Source: an uncultured Lachnospiraceae bacterium (lineage in GTDB: Bacteria; Bacillota; Clostridia; Lachnospirales; Lachnospiraceae). From it: a DNA stretch of 26,445 nt. A program made the position numbers and the translations under genes. Shown in pieces: positions 1-7,900 of this stretch; position 1 is the stretch's first letter, and the number at the start of each line of letters is the position of its first letter. The notes under the pieces were generated by a model. It worked only from the letters and a program-made list of their open reading frames with translations. It was not told where the DNA came from and did no database searches. Location: NCBI GenBank assembly GCA_900549995.1, contig URQQ01000054.1:1-26445 (forward strand), written 5' to 3'.

Positions 1-1
1 T

Positions 2-313
2 CAGCGTGTTCCAACTCCTACAGGATCAACAACAATCTTAACAGCAGTTGTTGACGGAACAGTTACTGTTGATGATGTAAATGCAGCTATGAAAGCAGCT
101 GAGACAGAATCTTTCGGATACAATACAGATGAAATCGTATCAAGCGATATCGTTGGTATGAGATATGGTTCATTATTTGACGCTACACAGACAATGGTTC
201 TTCCATTAGATAATGGTACAACACAGGTTCAGGTTGTTTCATGGTATGACAATGAAAATTCATACACAAGCCAGATGGTAAGAACAATCAAATACTTCTC
301 TGAACTTGCTTAA
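2..313 (+). CDS. gap: Glyceraldehyde-3-phosphate dehydrogenase, C-terminal part (cut by window edge)
   Basis: The reading frame is open from the first bases and ends at TAA 311-313, leaving about 103 residues, roughly the last third of a normal 330-340-residue enzyme. Visible are the RVPTPTGS segment of the catalytic domain, the MRYGSLFDA region and the near-C-terminal WYDNENSYTSQMVRT signature of type I GAPDH. The NAD-binding half and the active-site cysteine lie before the window. The enzyme oxidises glyceraldehyde 3-phosphate to 1,3-bisphosphoglycerate in the cytoplasm, the substrate of the pgk product just downstream. An internal ATG at 89 is not a start, because homology continues upstream of it. 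The gene is followed by a folded spacer and a terminator before pgk. Confidence 0.96.
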   Translation, partial: QRVPTPTGSTTILTAVVDGTVTVDDVNAAMKAAETESFGYNTDEIVSSDIVGMRYGSLFDATQTMVLPLDNGTTQVQVVSWYDNENSYTSQMVRTIKYFSELA

Positions 314-350
314 TTATAAGTGTCTGGCAGAGAAATTGCGAACTTAGTGC

Positions 351-396
351 GGATGTTGCCATTGCATGGAATTCATGCGGCGGATGATTGACATCC
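351..396 (+). other. Folded RNA segment in the gap-pgk spacer
   Basis: An extended imperfect hairpin can be drawn. GGATGT (351-356) pairs with ACATCC (391-396), GCC (358-360) with GGC (379-381), and GCATG (364-368) with CATGC (374-378) around a GAATT loop, with asymmetric internal loops between. It lies in the gap 3' region just before the intrinsic terminator at 411-448. It matches no riboswitch class I know. It may protect the gap mRNA 3' end or tune readthrough into pgk; this is inference only. Confidence 0.4.
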
Positions 397-410
397 TTAC
401 AAAGACTCAT

Positions 411-448
411 AAAGGGTCCGGTCTTTATATGGACCGGACCCTTTTTTA
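411..448 (+). terminator. Intrinsic terminator between gap and pgk
   Basis: A perfect 13-bp stem (411-423 with 432-444, core GGGTCCGGTC/GACCGGACCC) closes an 8-nt loop and runs into a T tract ending at 447. Only about 25 bases separate it from the pgk ATG, and no good promoter fits in that space. pgk expression therefore probably depends on partial readthrough or on an RNA end made inside the spacer. Confidence 0.9.
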
Positions 449-472
449 TAACGACTAAAAGGAGGCATTAAA

Positions 473-1678
473 ATGCTTAATAAGAAATCAGTAGACGACA
501 TCAATGTAAAAGGTAAAAAAGTGCTCGTAAGATGTGATTTTAATGTGCCGCTGAAAGATGGCAAGATTACAGATGAAAACCGTCTTGTTGCAGCACTTCC
601 GACAATTAAGAAATTAATTGCAGACGGTGGGAAAGTGATCCTGTGTTCACATCTCGGAAAACCAAAGGGAGAGCCAAAACCGGAATTATCACTGGCACCG
701 GTTGCTGCACGTTTGACTGAATTATTAGGACAGGAAGTAAAATTCGCTGCTGATCCAGAAGTGGTAGGAGCAAATGCAAGAGCTGCTGTGGATGCTATGA
801 ACGACGGTGATGTTGTCCTTCTTGAGAATACACGTTACAGAGCGGAAGAGACAAAGAACGGCGAAGCATTCAGCAAGGATCTTGCTTCTCTCTGCGAAGT
901 ATTTGTAAATGATGCGTTCGGTACAGCCCACAGAGCACACTGCTCTAACGTAGGTGTTACAGAATATGTGGATACTTGCGTAGTTGGATACCTGATGCAG
1001 AAAGAAATTGACTTCCTTGGCAATGCCGTAAACAATCCGGAAAGACCATTTGTGGCAATCCTGGGCGGTGCCAAAGTTGCAGACAAATTAAATGTAATTT
1101 CCAACCTGCTCGATAAATGCGATACTTTGATTATCGGCGGAGGAATGGCGTATACATTCTTAAAAGCACAGGGAATGGAAGTTGGTAAATCTTTACTGGA
1201 TGAGTCAAAACTGGATTACTGCCGTGAAATGATCGCAAAGGCAGAGAAATTAGGCAAACAGCTTCTCCTTCCGGTAGATGCTACTGTATCCGCTGATTTC
1301 CCGAATCCAATTGATGCTCCAATCGAAGTTGAGGTTGTTGCTGCCAATGAAATTCCTGCAGATAAAGAAGGTATGGATATTGGTACAAAGACAGCTGCAT
1401 TATATGCGGATGCCGTAAAGAGTGCAAAAACAGTTGTATGGAACGGACCGATGGGTGTATTTGAGAACCCGACACTTGCAGCAGGAACAATCGCTGTGGC
1501 AAAAGCACTTGCAGAGACAGATGCGACAACAATCATCGGCGGCGGAGATTCTGCGGCAGCAGTAAACCAGTTAGGATTTGGTGACAAGATGTCCCATATC
1601 TCAACAGGCGGCGGTGCATCCTTAGAATTCCTTGAAGGAAAAGAACTCCCAGGCGTAGCGGCAGCAAACGATAAGTAA
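473..1678 (+). CDS. pgk: Phosphoglycerate kinase
   Basis: The 401-residue protein has the usual bacterial length and transfers the acyl phosphate of 1,3-bisphosphoglycerate to ADP, giving ATP and 3-phosphoglycerate. The N-terminal substrate domain carries the RCDFNVPL signature (Arg20, Asp22, Asn24). The nucleotide domain shows GGAKVADKLNVI, VWNGPMGVFENP, GGGDSAAA and the C-terminal STGGGASLEFLEGKELPG. The start at ATG 473 is set by AAAAGGAGG at 457-465. The gene follows gap and precedes tpiA by 50 bp, the common Firmicutes glycolytic order. The terminator just upstream implies that gap is made in excess of pgk. Nothing in the protein looks unusual. Confidence 0.99.
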   Translation: MLNKKSVDDINVKGKKVLVRCDFNVPLKDGKITDENRLVAALPTIKKLIADGGKVILCSHLGKPKGEPKPELSLAPVAARLTELLGQEVKFAADPEVVGANARAAVDAMNDGDVVLLENTRYRAEETKNGEAFSKDLASLCEVFVNDAFGTAHRAHCSNVGVTEYVDTCVVGYLMQKEIDFLGNAVNNPERPFVAILGGAKVADKLNVISNLLDKCDTLIIGGGMAYTFLKAQGMEVGKSLLDESKLDYCREMIAKAEKLGKQLLLPVDATVSADFPNPIDAPIEVEVVAANEIPADKEGMDIGTKTAALYADAVKSAKTVVWNGPMGVFENPTLAAGTIAVAKALAETDATTIIGGGDSAAAVNQLGFGDKMSHISTGGGASLEFLEGKELPGVAAANDK

Positions 1679-1728
1679 AAAACTTTTACTTAAACTAAGA
1701 AAATAACAATAGAGAGGATATTACACAT

Positions 1729-2478
1729 ATGTCAAGAAGAAAAATTATTGCAGGTAACTGGAAAATGAACAAAACTCCGAGTGAGGCAGTTGCTCTGATC
1801 AACGAATTGAAACCTTTAGTAGCAACAGAGGAAGCAGATGTAGTATTCTGTGTACCGGCGATTGATATCATTCCGGCGATCGAAGCTACAAAAGGCACGA
1901 ACATTGCAATCGGTGCTGAGAATATGTACTATGAAGAAAGCGGAGCTTACACAGGAGAAATTTCACCGGCAATGTTAACAGATGTAGGTGTAAAATACGT
2001 TGTTCTTGGACATTCTGAGAGACGTGAGTATTTTGCAGAGACAAATGAGACTGTAAATAAAAAAGTGAAAAAAGCTTTTGAGCACGGTATCACTCCGATT
2101 GTATGCTGTGGGGAAACTCTTGAGCAGAGAGAGCAGGGAGTTACGATTGACTTTATCCGCCAGCAGATTAAAATCGCGTTCCTTGACGTAACAGCAGAAC
2201 AGGCGAAAACGGCAGTGATCGCTTATGAGCCAATCTGGGCGATCGGAACAGGAAAAGTAGCAACAACTGAGCAGGCTCAGGAAGTTTGTGCTGCTATCCG
2301 TGTATGTATCGGTGAAATCTATGATGAAGCAACAGCAGAAGCAATCCGCATCCAGTACGGCGGAAGTGTATCAGCTGCAAGTGCACCGGAATTATTTGCA
2401 CAGCCGGATATCGATGGCGGACTTGTCGGCGGAGCTGCTTTAAAAGCAGATTTTGGAAAGATTGTAAACTATAAATAA
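1729..2478 (+). CDS. tpiA: Triosephosphate isomerase
   Basis: The 249-residue TIM-barrel enzyme interconverts dihydroxyacetone phosphate and glyceraldehyde 3-phosphate. The catalytic set is present at the classic numbering: Asn10 and Lys12 in GNWKMN, His95 in GHSERR, and Glu167 in AYEPIWAIGTGK, followed by the flexible phosphate-gripping loop. The phosphate-binding YGGSVS and GGLVGGAAL motifs lie near the C-terminus. AGAGAGGA precedes the ATG. It is co-directional with pgk with a 50-bp gap and no terminator between them, so the two are probably one transcript. The cluster is not continuous with gpmI, because a terminator follows tpiA. Confidence 0.99.
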   Translation: MSRRKIIAGNWKMNKTPSEAVALINELKPLVATEEADVVFCVPAIDIIPAIEATKGTNIAIGAENMYYEESGAYTGEISPAMLTDVGVKYVVLGHSERREYFAETNETVNKKVKKAFEHGITPIVCCGETLEQREQGVTIDFIRQQIKIAFLDVTAEQAKTAVIAYEPIWAIGTGKVATTEQAQEVCAAIRVCIGEIYDEATAEAIRIQYGGSVSAASAPELFAQPDIDGGLVGGAALKADFGKIVNYK

Positions 2479-2485
2479 TTACGCG

Positions 2486-2542
2486 GCTTTACTGGATGAA
2501 GTATGTGCTGCGAGATACCCGAAAGGGTGCAGATCCGTAAGC
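2486..2542 (+). other. Extended hairpin with GAAA tetraloop in the tpiA 3' region
   Basis: Nested pairings form a long arm: GCTTTAC (2486-2492, one bulged base) with GTAAGC (2537-2542), GGAT (2494-2497) with ATCC (2533-2536), CTGC (2508-2511) with GCAG (2529-2532), and ACCC (2517-2520) with GGGT (2525-2528) capped by GAAA. A 10-nt one-sided bulge and a GAGAT bulge interrupt the arm. It ends directly at the tpiA terminator stem. I do not recognise a known RNA family. It could be a 3'-UTR-derived small RNA or an mRNA-protecting structure. Confidence 0.45.
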
Positions 2543-2586
2543 AGGAATTCCCGGTGTATCACAGTGAACAGGGAATTCCTGTTTTT
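2542..2586 (+). terminator. Intrinsic terminator after tpiA
   Basis: The stem CAGGAATTCCC (2542-2552) pairs perfectly with GGGAATTCCTG (2571-2581) and is followed at once by TTTTT (2582-2586). It closes the gap-pgk-tpiA transcript. gpmI downstream has its own promoter. Confidence 0.88.
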
Positions 2587-2608
2587 ATGATATAGGCAAG
2601 TTCGAAGC

Positions 2609-2637
2609 TTGCAACATGGGAATAAATCATGTAAAAT
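2609..2637 (+). promoter_or_regulatory. Sigma-A-type promoter of gpmI
   Basis: TTGCAA (2609-2614) and TAAAAT (2632-2637) are separated by exactly 17 bases. The pair lies after the tpiA terminator and 34 bases before the gpmI ATG, leaving room for the AAAGGAGAG ribosome binding site. This supports separate transcription of gpmI. Confidence 0.7.
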
Positions 2638-2671
2638 AAAGCATCGATATAATTAAAGGAGAGAATAGACA

Positions 2672-4213
2672 ATGAGTAAAAAACCAACAGTGTTAATGAT
2701 ATTAGACGGGTATGGTCTGAATAATAAAGTTTCTGGAAATGCAGTCGCTGAAGCTGATACGCCAGTGATGGATAAGATGATGAAAGAATGCCCGTTCGTA
2801 GAAGGAAATGCAAGCGGACTTGCAGTGGGACTTCCGGACGGACAGATGGGAAATTCTGAAGTAGGACATCTGAACATGGGTGCCGGAAGAATTGTGTATC
2901 AGGAACTGACTAAAATTACCAAATCCATTAATGACGGTGATTTCTTTGAGAATGAGGAACTGTTAAGAGCATGCAGAAATGCAAAAGAAAATGATTCTGC
3001 GCTTCATATGTTTGGCCTGTTGTCTGACGGCGGTGTTCACAGCCACAACACACACCTTTATGGACTGCTGGAACTTGCGAAAAAACAGGGGCTTGAGAAA
3101 GTATATGTACACTGCTTCCTTGACGGGCGTGATACACCACCTTCTTCAGGAAAAGAATATGTAGAACAGCTGGAAGCGAAAATGAAAGAGATCGGTGTCG
3201 GCAAGGTTGCTTCTGTCATGGGACGGTATTATGCTATGGACCGTGACAACAGATGGGACCGTGTGGAAAAAGCTTATGATGTTCTCGTAAAAGGAGAGGG
3301 TGAAAAGGCTGTTTCCGCACCGGAGGCTGTTCAGAAATCTTACGATGCAGATAAAACAGATGAATTTGTACTTCCGACAGTTGTGACGGAGAATGGCGCA
3401 CCGACTGCTACGATAAAAGACGGAGACTCTGTGATTTTCTTTAATTTCCGTCCGGACCGTGCACGGGAAATTACAAGAACGTTCTGTGATGATGAGTTTC
3501 AGGGATTTGACAGAGGAGCACGTATTAAAACAGTATTCGTATGTTTTACAGAGTATGATATCACCATCGAAAACAAATATATTGCATTTAAAAAAGAAGA
3601 GATCACAAATACATTCGGAGAATTCCTTGCGAAAAATGGTCTCAAACAGGCGAGAATTGCAGAGACTGAGAAATATGCCCATGTGACATTCTTCTTCAAT
3701 GGCGGCGTAGAAGAGCCGAACGAAGGCGAAGACCGCATCCTGGTAAAATCTCCGAAAGTTGCAACTTATGACCTCCAGCCGGAAATGAGCGCCTTTGAAG
3801 TATGTGATAAACTTGTTGAAGCTATCAAATCTGACAAATATGATGTAATTATTATTAACTTTGCAAATCCTGATATGGTTGGCCACACAGGAATTGAAAA
3901 TGCCGCGATCAAAGCAGTGGAAGCGGTTGACAAATGTGTTGGAAGGGCAGCAGAAGCAATCAAAGAGGTGAATGGGCAGATGTTCATCTGTGCAGATCAC
4001 GGAAATGCTGAGCAGCTGGTAGATTACGATACAAATGAACCATTTACAGCGCACACAACGAATCCGGTACCGTTCATTTTATTTAATGCAGATGAGAAAT
4101 ACGGACTGAGAGAGGGCGGATGCCTTGCAGATATCGCACCGACACTGATTCAGCTGATGGGTATGGAACAGCCTGAGGAAATGAGCGGAACAAGCCTGCT
4201 TATTGAGAAATAA
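2672..4213 (+). CDS. gpmI: 2,3-bisphosphoglycerate-independent phosphoglycerate mutase
   Basis: The 513-residue enzyme of the alkaline phosphatase superfamily converts 3-phosphoglycerate to 2-phosphoglycerate using two Mn ions and a phosphoserine intermediate. Asp12 (MILDGYG) and the nucleophile Ser62 (MGNSEVGH) are present. The substrate-binding insert holds DGRDTPP, RYYAMDRDNRWDR and FNFRPDRARE, and late metal ligands lie in NPDMVGHTG and ADHGNAE. Length is normal. The start is fixed by AAAGGAGAG upstream of ATG 2672 and by the promoter at 2609-2637. It is the last glycolytic gene of this cluster; no enolase gene follows. A long antisense reading frame inside it is a codon-bias shadow. No terminator separates it from the Fic gene 48 bp downstream. 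Confidence 0.99.
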   Translation: MSKKPTVLMILDGYGLNNKVSGNAVAEADTPVMDKMMKECPFVEGNASGLAVGLPDGQMGNSEVGHLNMGAGRIVYQELTKITKSINDGDFFENEELLRACRNAKENDSALHMFGLLSDGGVHSHNTHLYGLLELAKKQGLEKVYVHCFLDGRDTPPSSGKEYVEQLEAKMKEIGVGKVASVMGRYYAMDRDNRWDRVEKAYDVLVKGEGEKAVSAPEAVQKSYDADKTDEFVLPTVVTENGAPTATIKDGDSVIFFNFRPDRAREITRTFCDDEFQGFDRGARIKTVFVCFTEYDITIENKYIAFKKEEITNTFGEFLAKNGLKQARIAETEKYAHVTFFFNGGVEEPNEGEDRILVKSPKVATYDLQPEMSAFEVCDKLVEAIKSDKYDVIIINFANPDMVGHTGIENAAIKAVEAVDKCVGRAAEAIKEVNGQMFICADHGNAEQLVDYDTNEPFTAHTTNPVPFILFNADEKYGLREGGCLADIAPTLIQLMGMEQPEEMSGTSLLIEK

Positions 4214-4261
4214 AATAATGCATACTAAAAGCCTGCCGTTTGGTAAGAACAGGAGGAGTAT

Positions 4262-4870
4262 ATGGCCTTAAAAAATAAACTTGGTATTACTGATGCAGCC
4301 AAACTTGCCAGAGAAGAGGAAAAGATAAGTAAAAGAAAAGCAGTTGAACTGTTTCAAGATGGAGTTCTTGATACATTTGAGATCGGAAAATTTTCAGGAC
4401 TTGCAAAAATTCATAAGTTTCTGTTTGGTGATATATATGATTTTGCCGGGAATATCAGGGATGTTAACTTGGCAAAGGGGAATTTCCGCTTTGCGCCAGT
4501 CATGTACCTGGAGCCGGCGTTAAAAAATATTGACAATATGCCACAGACCACATTTGATGAGATTATTGAAAAATATGTAGAGATGAATATTGCGCATCCT
4601 TTTAGGGAAGGAAATGGCAGAAGTACCAGGATATGGCTTGATCAGATGCTGAAGAAAGAATTAGAACTGGTGATAGACTGGTCTAAAGTTGAGAAGGATG
4701 ATTATTTGCTCGCGATGGAAAGAAGTCCAATTAAAGATGTAGAAATAAAGGTGCTGCTAAAAGATGCATTAACAGATAAGATTGATGACAGGGAAGTGTA
4801 CATGAAAGGGATTGATGCAAGCTACCATTATGAGGGGTATCACATTTTTAAGGCCGATGATTTAGATTAA
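4262..4870 (+). CDS. Fic-domain protein, probably a class III self-inhibited AMP-transferase
   Basis: The 202-residue protein has the complete Fic active-site motif HPFREGNGRSTR at 112-123. His112 is the expected base, Glu116 the metal-binding acid, and GNGR plus Arg123 bind the nucleotide phosphates. FGDIYDFAGNIRDVNLAKGNFRF (about 55-77) is the usual beta-hairpin flap region. Near the C-terminus, Ser187-x3-Glu191-Gly192 fits the (S/T)xxxE(G/N) inhibitory helix of class III Fic proteins such as Neisseria NmFic (about 190 residues). The protein would then hold itself inactive until released. Targets in this group are often DNA gyrase or topoisomerase IV subunits, but the target here is unknown. 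AGGAGGAG sits 3 bases before the ATG. No antitoxin gene is adjacent, as expected for class III. It probably shares the gpmI transcript, and its lower GC content hints at later acquisition. Confidence 0.93.
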   Translation: MALKNKLGITDAAKLAREEEKISKRKAVELFQDGVLDTFEIGKFSGLAKIHKFLFGDIYDFAGNIRDVNLAKGNFRFAPVMYLEPALKNIDNMPQTTFDEIIEKYVEMNIAHPFREGNGRSTRIWLDQMLKKELELVIDWSKVEKDDYLLAMERSPIKDVEIKVLLKDALTDKIDDREVYMKGIDASYHYEGYHIFKADDLD

Positions 4871-4918
4871 GACAGAACCGGCCAGATGCTTTAAAAGCAT
4901 CTGGCCGGTTCTGTCTTA
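4871..4918. terminator. Bidirectional terminator between fic and the activase gene
   Basis: A perfect 20-bp stem (4871-4890 with 4896-4915) surrounds a 5-base loop. It begins directly after the fic stop codon and ends 3 bases before the stop of the - strand gene. T-rich sequence follows on the + side and a weaker T-rich stretch on the - side, so it should stop both converging transcripts. Confidence 0.92.
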
Positions 4919-7900
4919 TTATTCTGTTATGGAATTCATGTTTTTCTGTGCGGTCGAAAGCATCAGTTTGATACGGTTCAGCTGGTTTACCTCGCTGGCT
5001 CCGGGATCATAATCGATCGCCACAATATTGGAAAGTGGATGTTCATGACGGAGTTCCTTGATAACCCCTTTTCCTACAACGTGATTCGGCAGGCAGGCAA
5101 ATGGCTGTGTACATACGATGTTGTTGACTCCGTTATGAAGAAGTTCCAGCATTTCACCGGTCAGGAACCACCCCTCACCACACTGGTTTCCTACGGATAC
5201 AATGTCACTTGCCATCGTGGCAAGATCTTCGATATGTGCAGGTGCCTCAAAATGCTTACTTGCTTCAAAGGCCTTTGTGGCAGGAGCGCGGAACCATTCC
5301 AGTGCCTTGATTCCAAGGTTGCCCATACGTGCGGTTGATTTCTTCTTTCCGAGCTTTTCCGCCTTGAAGTTACTGTTATAGAAACAGTAAAGGAAGAAGT
5401 CCAAAAGATCAGGAACAACGGCTTCTGCACCTTCTTTTTCAAGCAGATCCACCAGATAATTGTTTGCGGCGGGCAGAAACTTTACAAGAATCTCGCCGAC
5501 AACTCCGACGCGGGGTTTTTGTTCCTCTTTCATCGGCAATGTATCAAAATCATGGATAATTCCACGGCATAAACGTTTAAATTCACTGCGGCTTGGATAT
5601 TTCTTTGTGACAAACCGGATACATTCCTTTTTCCATTTCTCGTGCAGTGCTTCGGCAGATCCGGGCGTGACTTCATATGGCCTTGTGCGGTAAAGACACC
5701 TCATGAAGACGTCTCCCAGAACAACGGCATAAATTCCCTTTAAGGCCAGTGGGAGAGTGATCTTGAATCCCGGATTTTCTTCCAGCCCGCTTAAGTTTAC
5801 AGAGATGACCGGAATGTCCGGGTAACCTGCTTTTTTCAGTGCGCGCCGGATGAAACCGATGTAGTTTGACGCACGGCATCCGCCGCCTGTCTGGCTTATG
5901 ATAACTGCAATTTTATTCGTATCATATTTGCCGGATAAAATGGCCTGCATGATCTGTCCAACGACCATGAGTGAAGGATAACATGCATCATTATTTACGT
6001 ATTTCAGTCCCACATCAACCGCTGATTTGTTATCGTTTGGAAGGACTTCTACATTATATCCGCTGGCACGGAATGCCGGCTCCACGAGCTCAAAATGAAT
6101 CGGAGACATCTGTGGGCAGAGGATGGTATAGTCTTTCCGCATTTCTTTTGTAAATGGTACTTTTTCAATAGCTGAAGGAACGATATCACGCTTCATCTGT
6201 TTCTGGTCTCTTACACGGACAGCGGCGATGAGAGAGCGGATACGGATACGTGCCGCACCAAGATTGTTGACCTCATCGATTTTAAGCGTCGTGTAGATCT
6301 TTCCGGAATCAGTCAGAATATCGGATACTTCATCGGTGGTAACTGCATCCAGACCGCACCCAAAGGAGTTCAGCTGAATCAGTTCCAGATCATCCCTTGT
6401 TTTGACATAATTTGCCGCAGCATACAGACGGGAATGGTACATCCATTGATCCATGACATTCAGCGGTCTTTCCACAGGATTCAGGTGGGAAATGGAGTCT
6501 TCGGTCAAAACAGCAATATCATACGATGTGATAAGTTCCGGGATTCCATGATGCACTTCCGGGTCGATATGGTAAGGACGCCCTGCCAGAACAATCCCCT
6601 TTTTACCGTGGTCTTCCAGCCATTTCAGTGTCTCCTCGCCTTTTCGTTTCATATCCTCGCGGCAGTTGTTTTGCTCTTCATATCCGAGATGAACGGCTTT
6701 TTTGATTTCCTCGGGAGAAATCTGGAATTCCTCTGACAATTCTTCCACCAGACGGGATGCCAGTGTTTCCTCGCTTTCAAATGACATGAACGGATTTCTG
6801 AATTTCACCTTACCGGAAGTAATTTCATCCATATTATTCTTTATGTTTTCAGCATAAGAAGTTACGATTGGGCAATTATAATGATTGTTTGCATCGGCGA
6901 ATTCTTTTCGTTCGAAAGGAATACATGGGTAGAAAATAAAGTTAACACCCTGTTCAATCAGCCATTCAACATGTCCATGGGCAAGTTTTGCCGGATAACA
7001 TTCTGATTCACTTGGGATAGAATCAATTCCCATTTCGTATATTTTCCGGTTGGAAAATGGCGACAGGACAACCCGGAATCCAAGTTCGTTAAAAAAGGTA
7101 AACCAGAATGGGTAGTTTTCATACATATTGAGAACACGCGGAATTCCTACTGTGCCGCGCGGTGCCTTTTCTTCTTCGAGAGGAGTGTAGCCAAAATACC
7201 GCTCATTTTTATAGTCATAAAGATTCGGAACTTCTGCGCTTTTTTTCGCTTTCCCAAGGCCTCGTTCACAGCGGTTACCGGAGATAAATCTTCTTCCGTC
7301 GCTGAAATGGTTGATGGTAAGACGGCAGTTGTTCGTACACATCCGGCATTTCGTCATTGTGGTATGGTATGTAAATGCATTGATCTCCTCAATTGAGAGC
7401 ATTGTCGTCGGCTTATGGCACTGTTCATAGCGTTCTCTTGCGATCAGTGCCGCGCCGAATGCGCCCATAATGCCGGCGATATCCGGACGGATTGCCTCGC
7501 AGCCTGCAATTGTCTCAAAGCTTCTGAGAACTGCTTCATTGTAGAAGGTTCCGCCCTGAACGACGATTCTATTTCCAAGCTCGGATGCATCTGAGACTTT
7601 GATTACTTTAAACAAGGCATTTTTGATGACTGAGTATGCAAGCCCGGCAGAAATATCGGCCACAGAAGCACCTTCTTTCTGTGCCTGTTTTACTTTGGAA
7701 TTCATGAACACGGTACATCTTGTGCCAAGATCAATCGGATGTTTCGCAAATAATGCCTCATGTGCAAAGTCTTCCACACTGTAATTTAAAGATTTTGCAA
7801 AAGTTTCAATGAAGGAACCGCAGCCGGAAGAGCAGGCTTCATTCAGCTGTACGCTGTCAACGGTCTGATTTTTGATCTTGATACATTTCATATCCTGACC

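Noticed and set aside
2479..2671. Known riboswitch upstream of gpmI
   Set aside because: The fold did not match any class I recognise, and it lies before, not after, the gpmI promoter.
3146..4054. 302-codon open frame antisense to gpmI
   Set aside because: It lies wholly within gpmI, has no recognisable domain and reads as a codon-bias shadow.
4214..4918. Fic toxin-antitoxin pair
   Set aside because: No antitoxin frame lies on either side. The inhibitory motif appears to be within the Fic protein itself.
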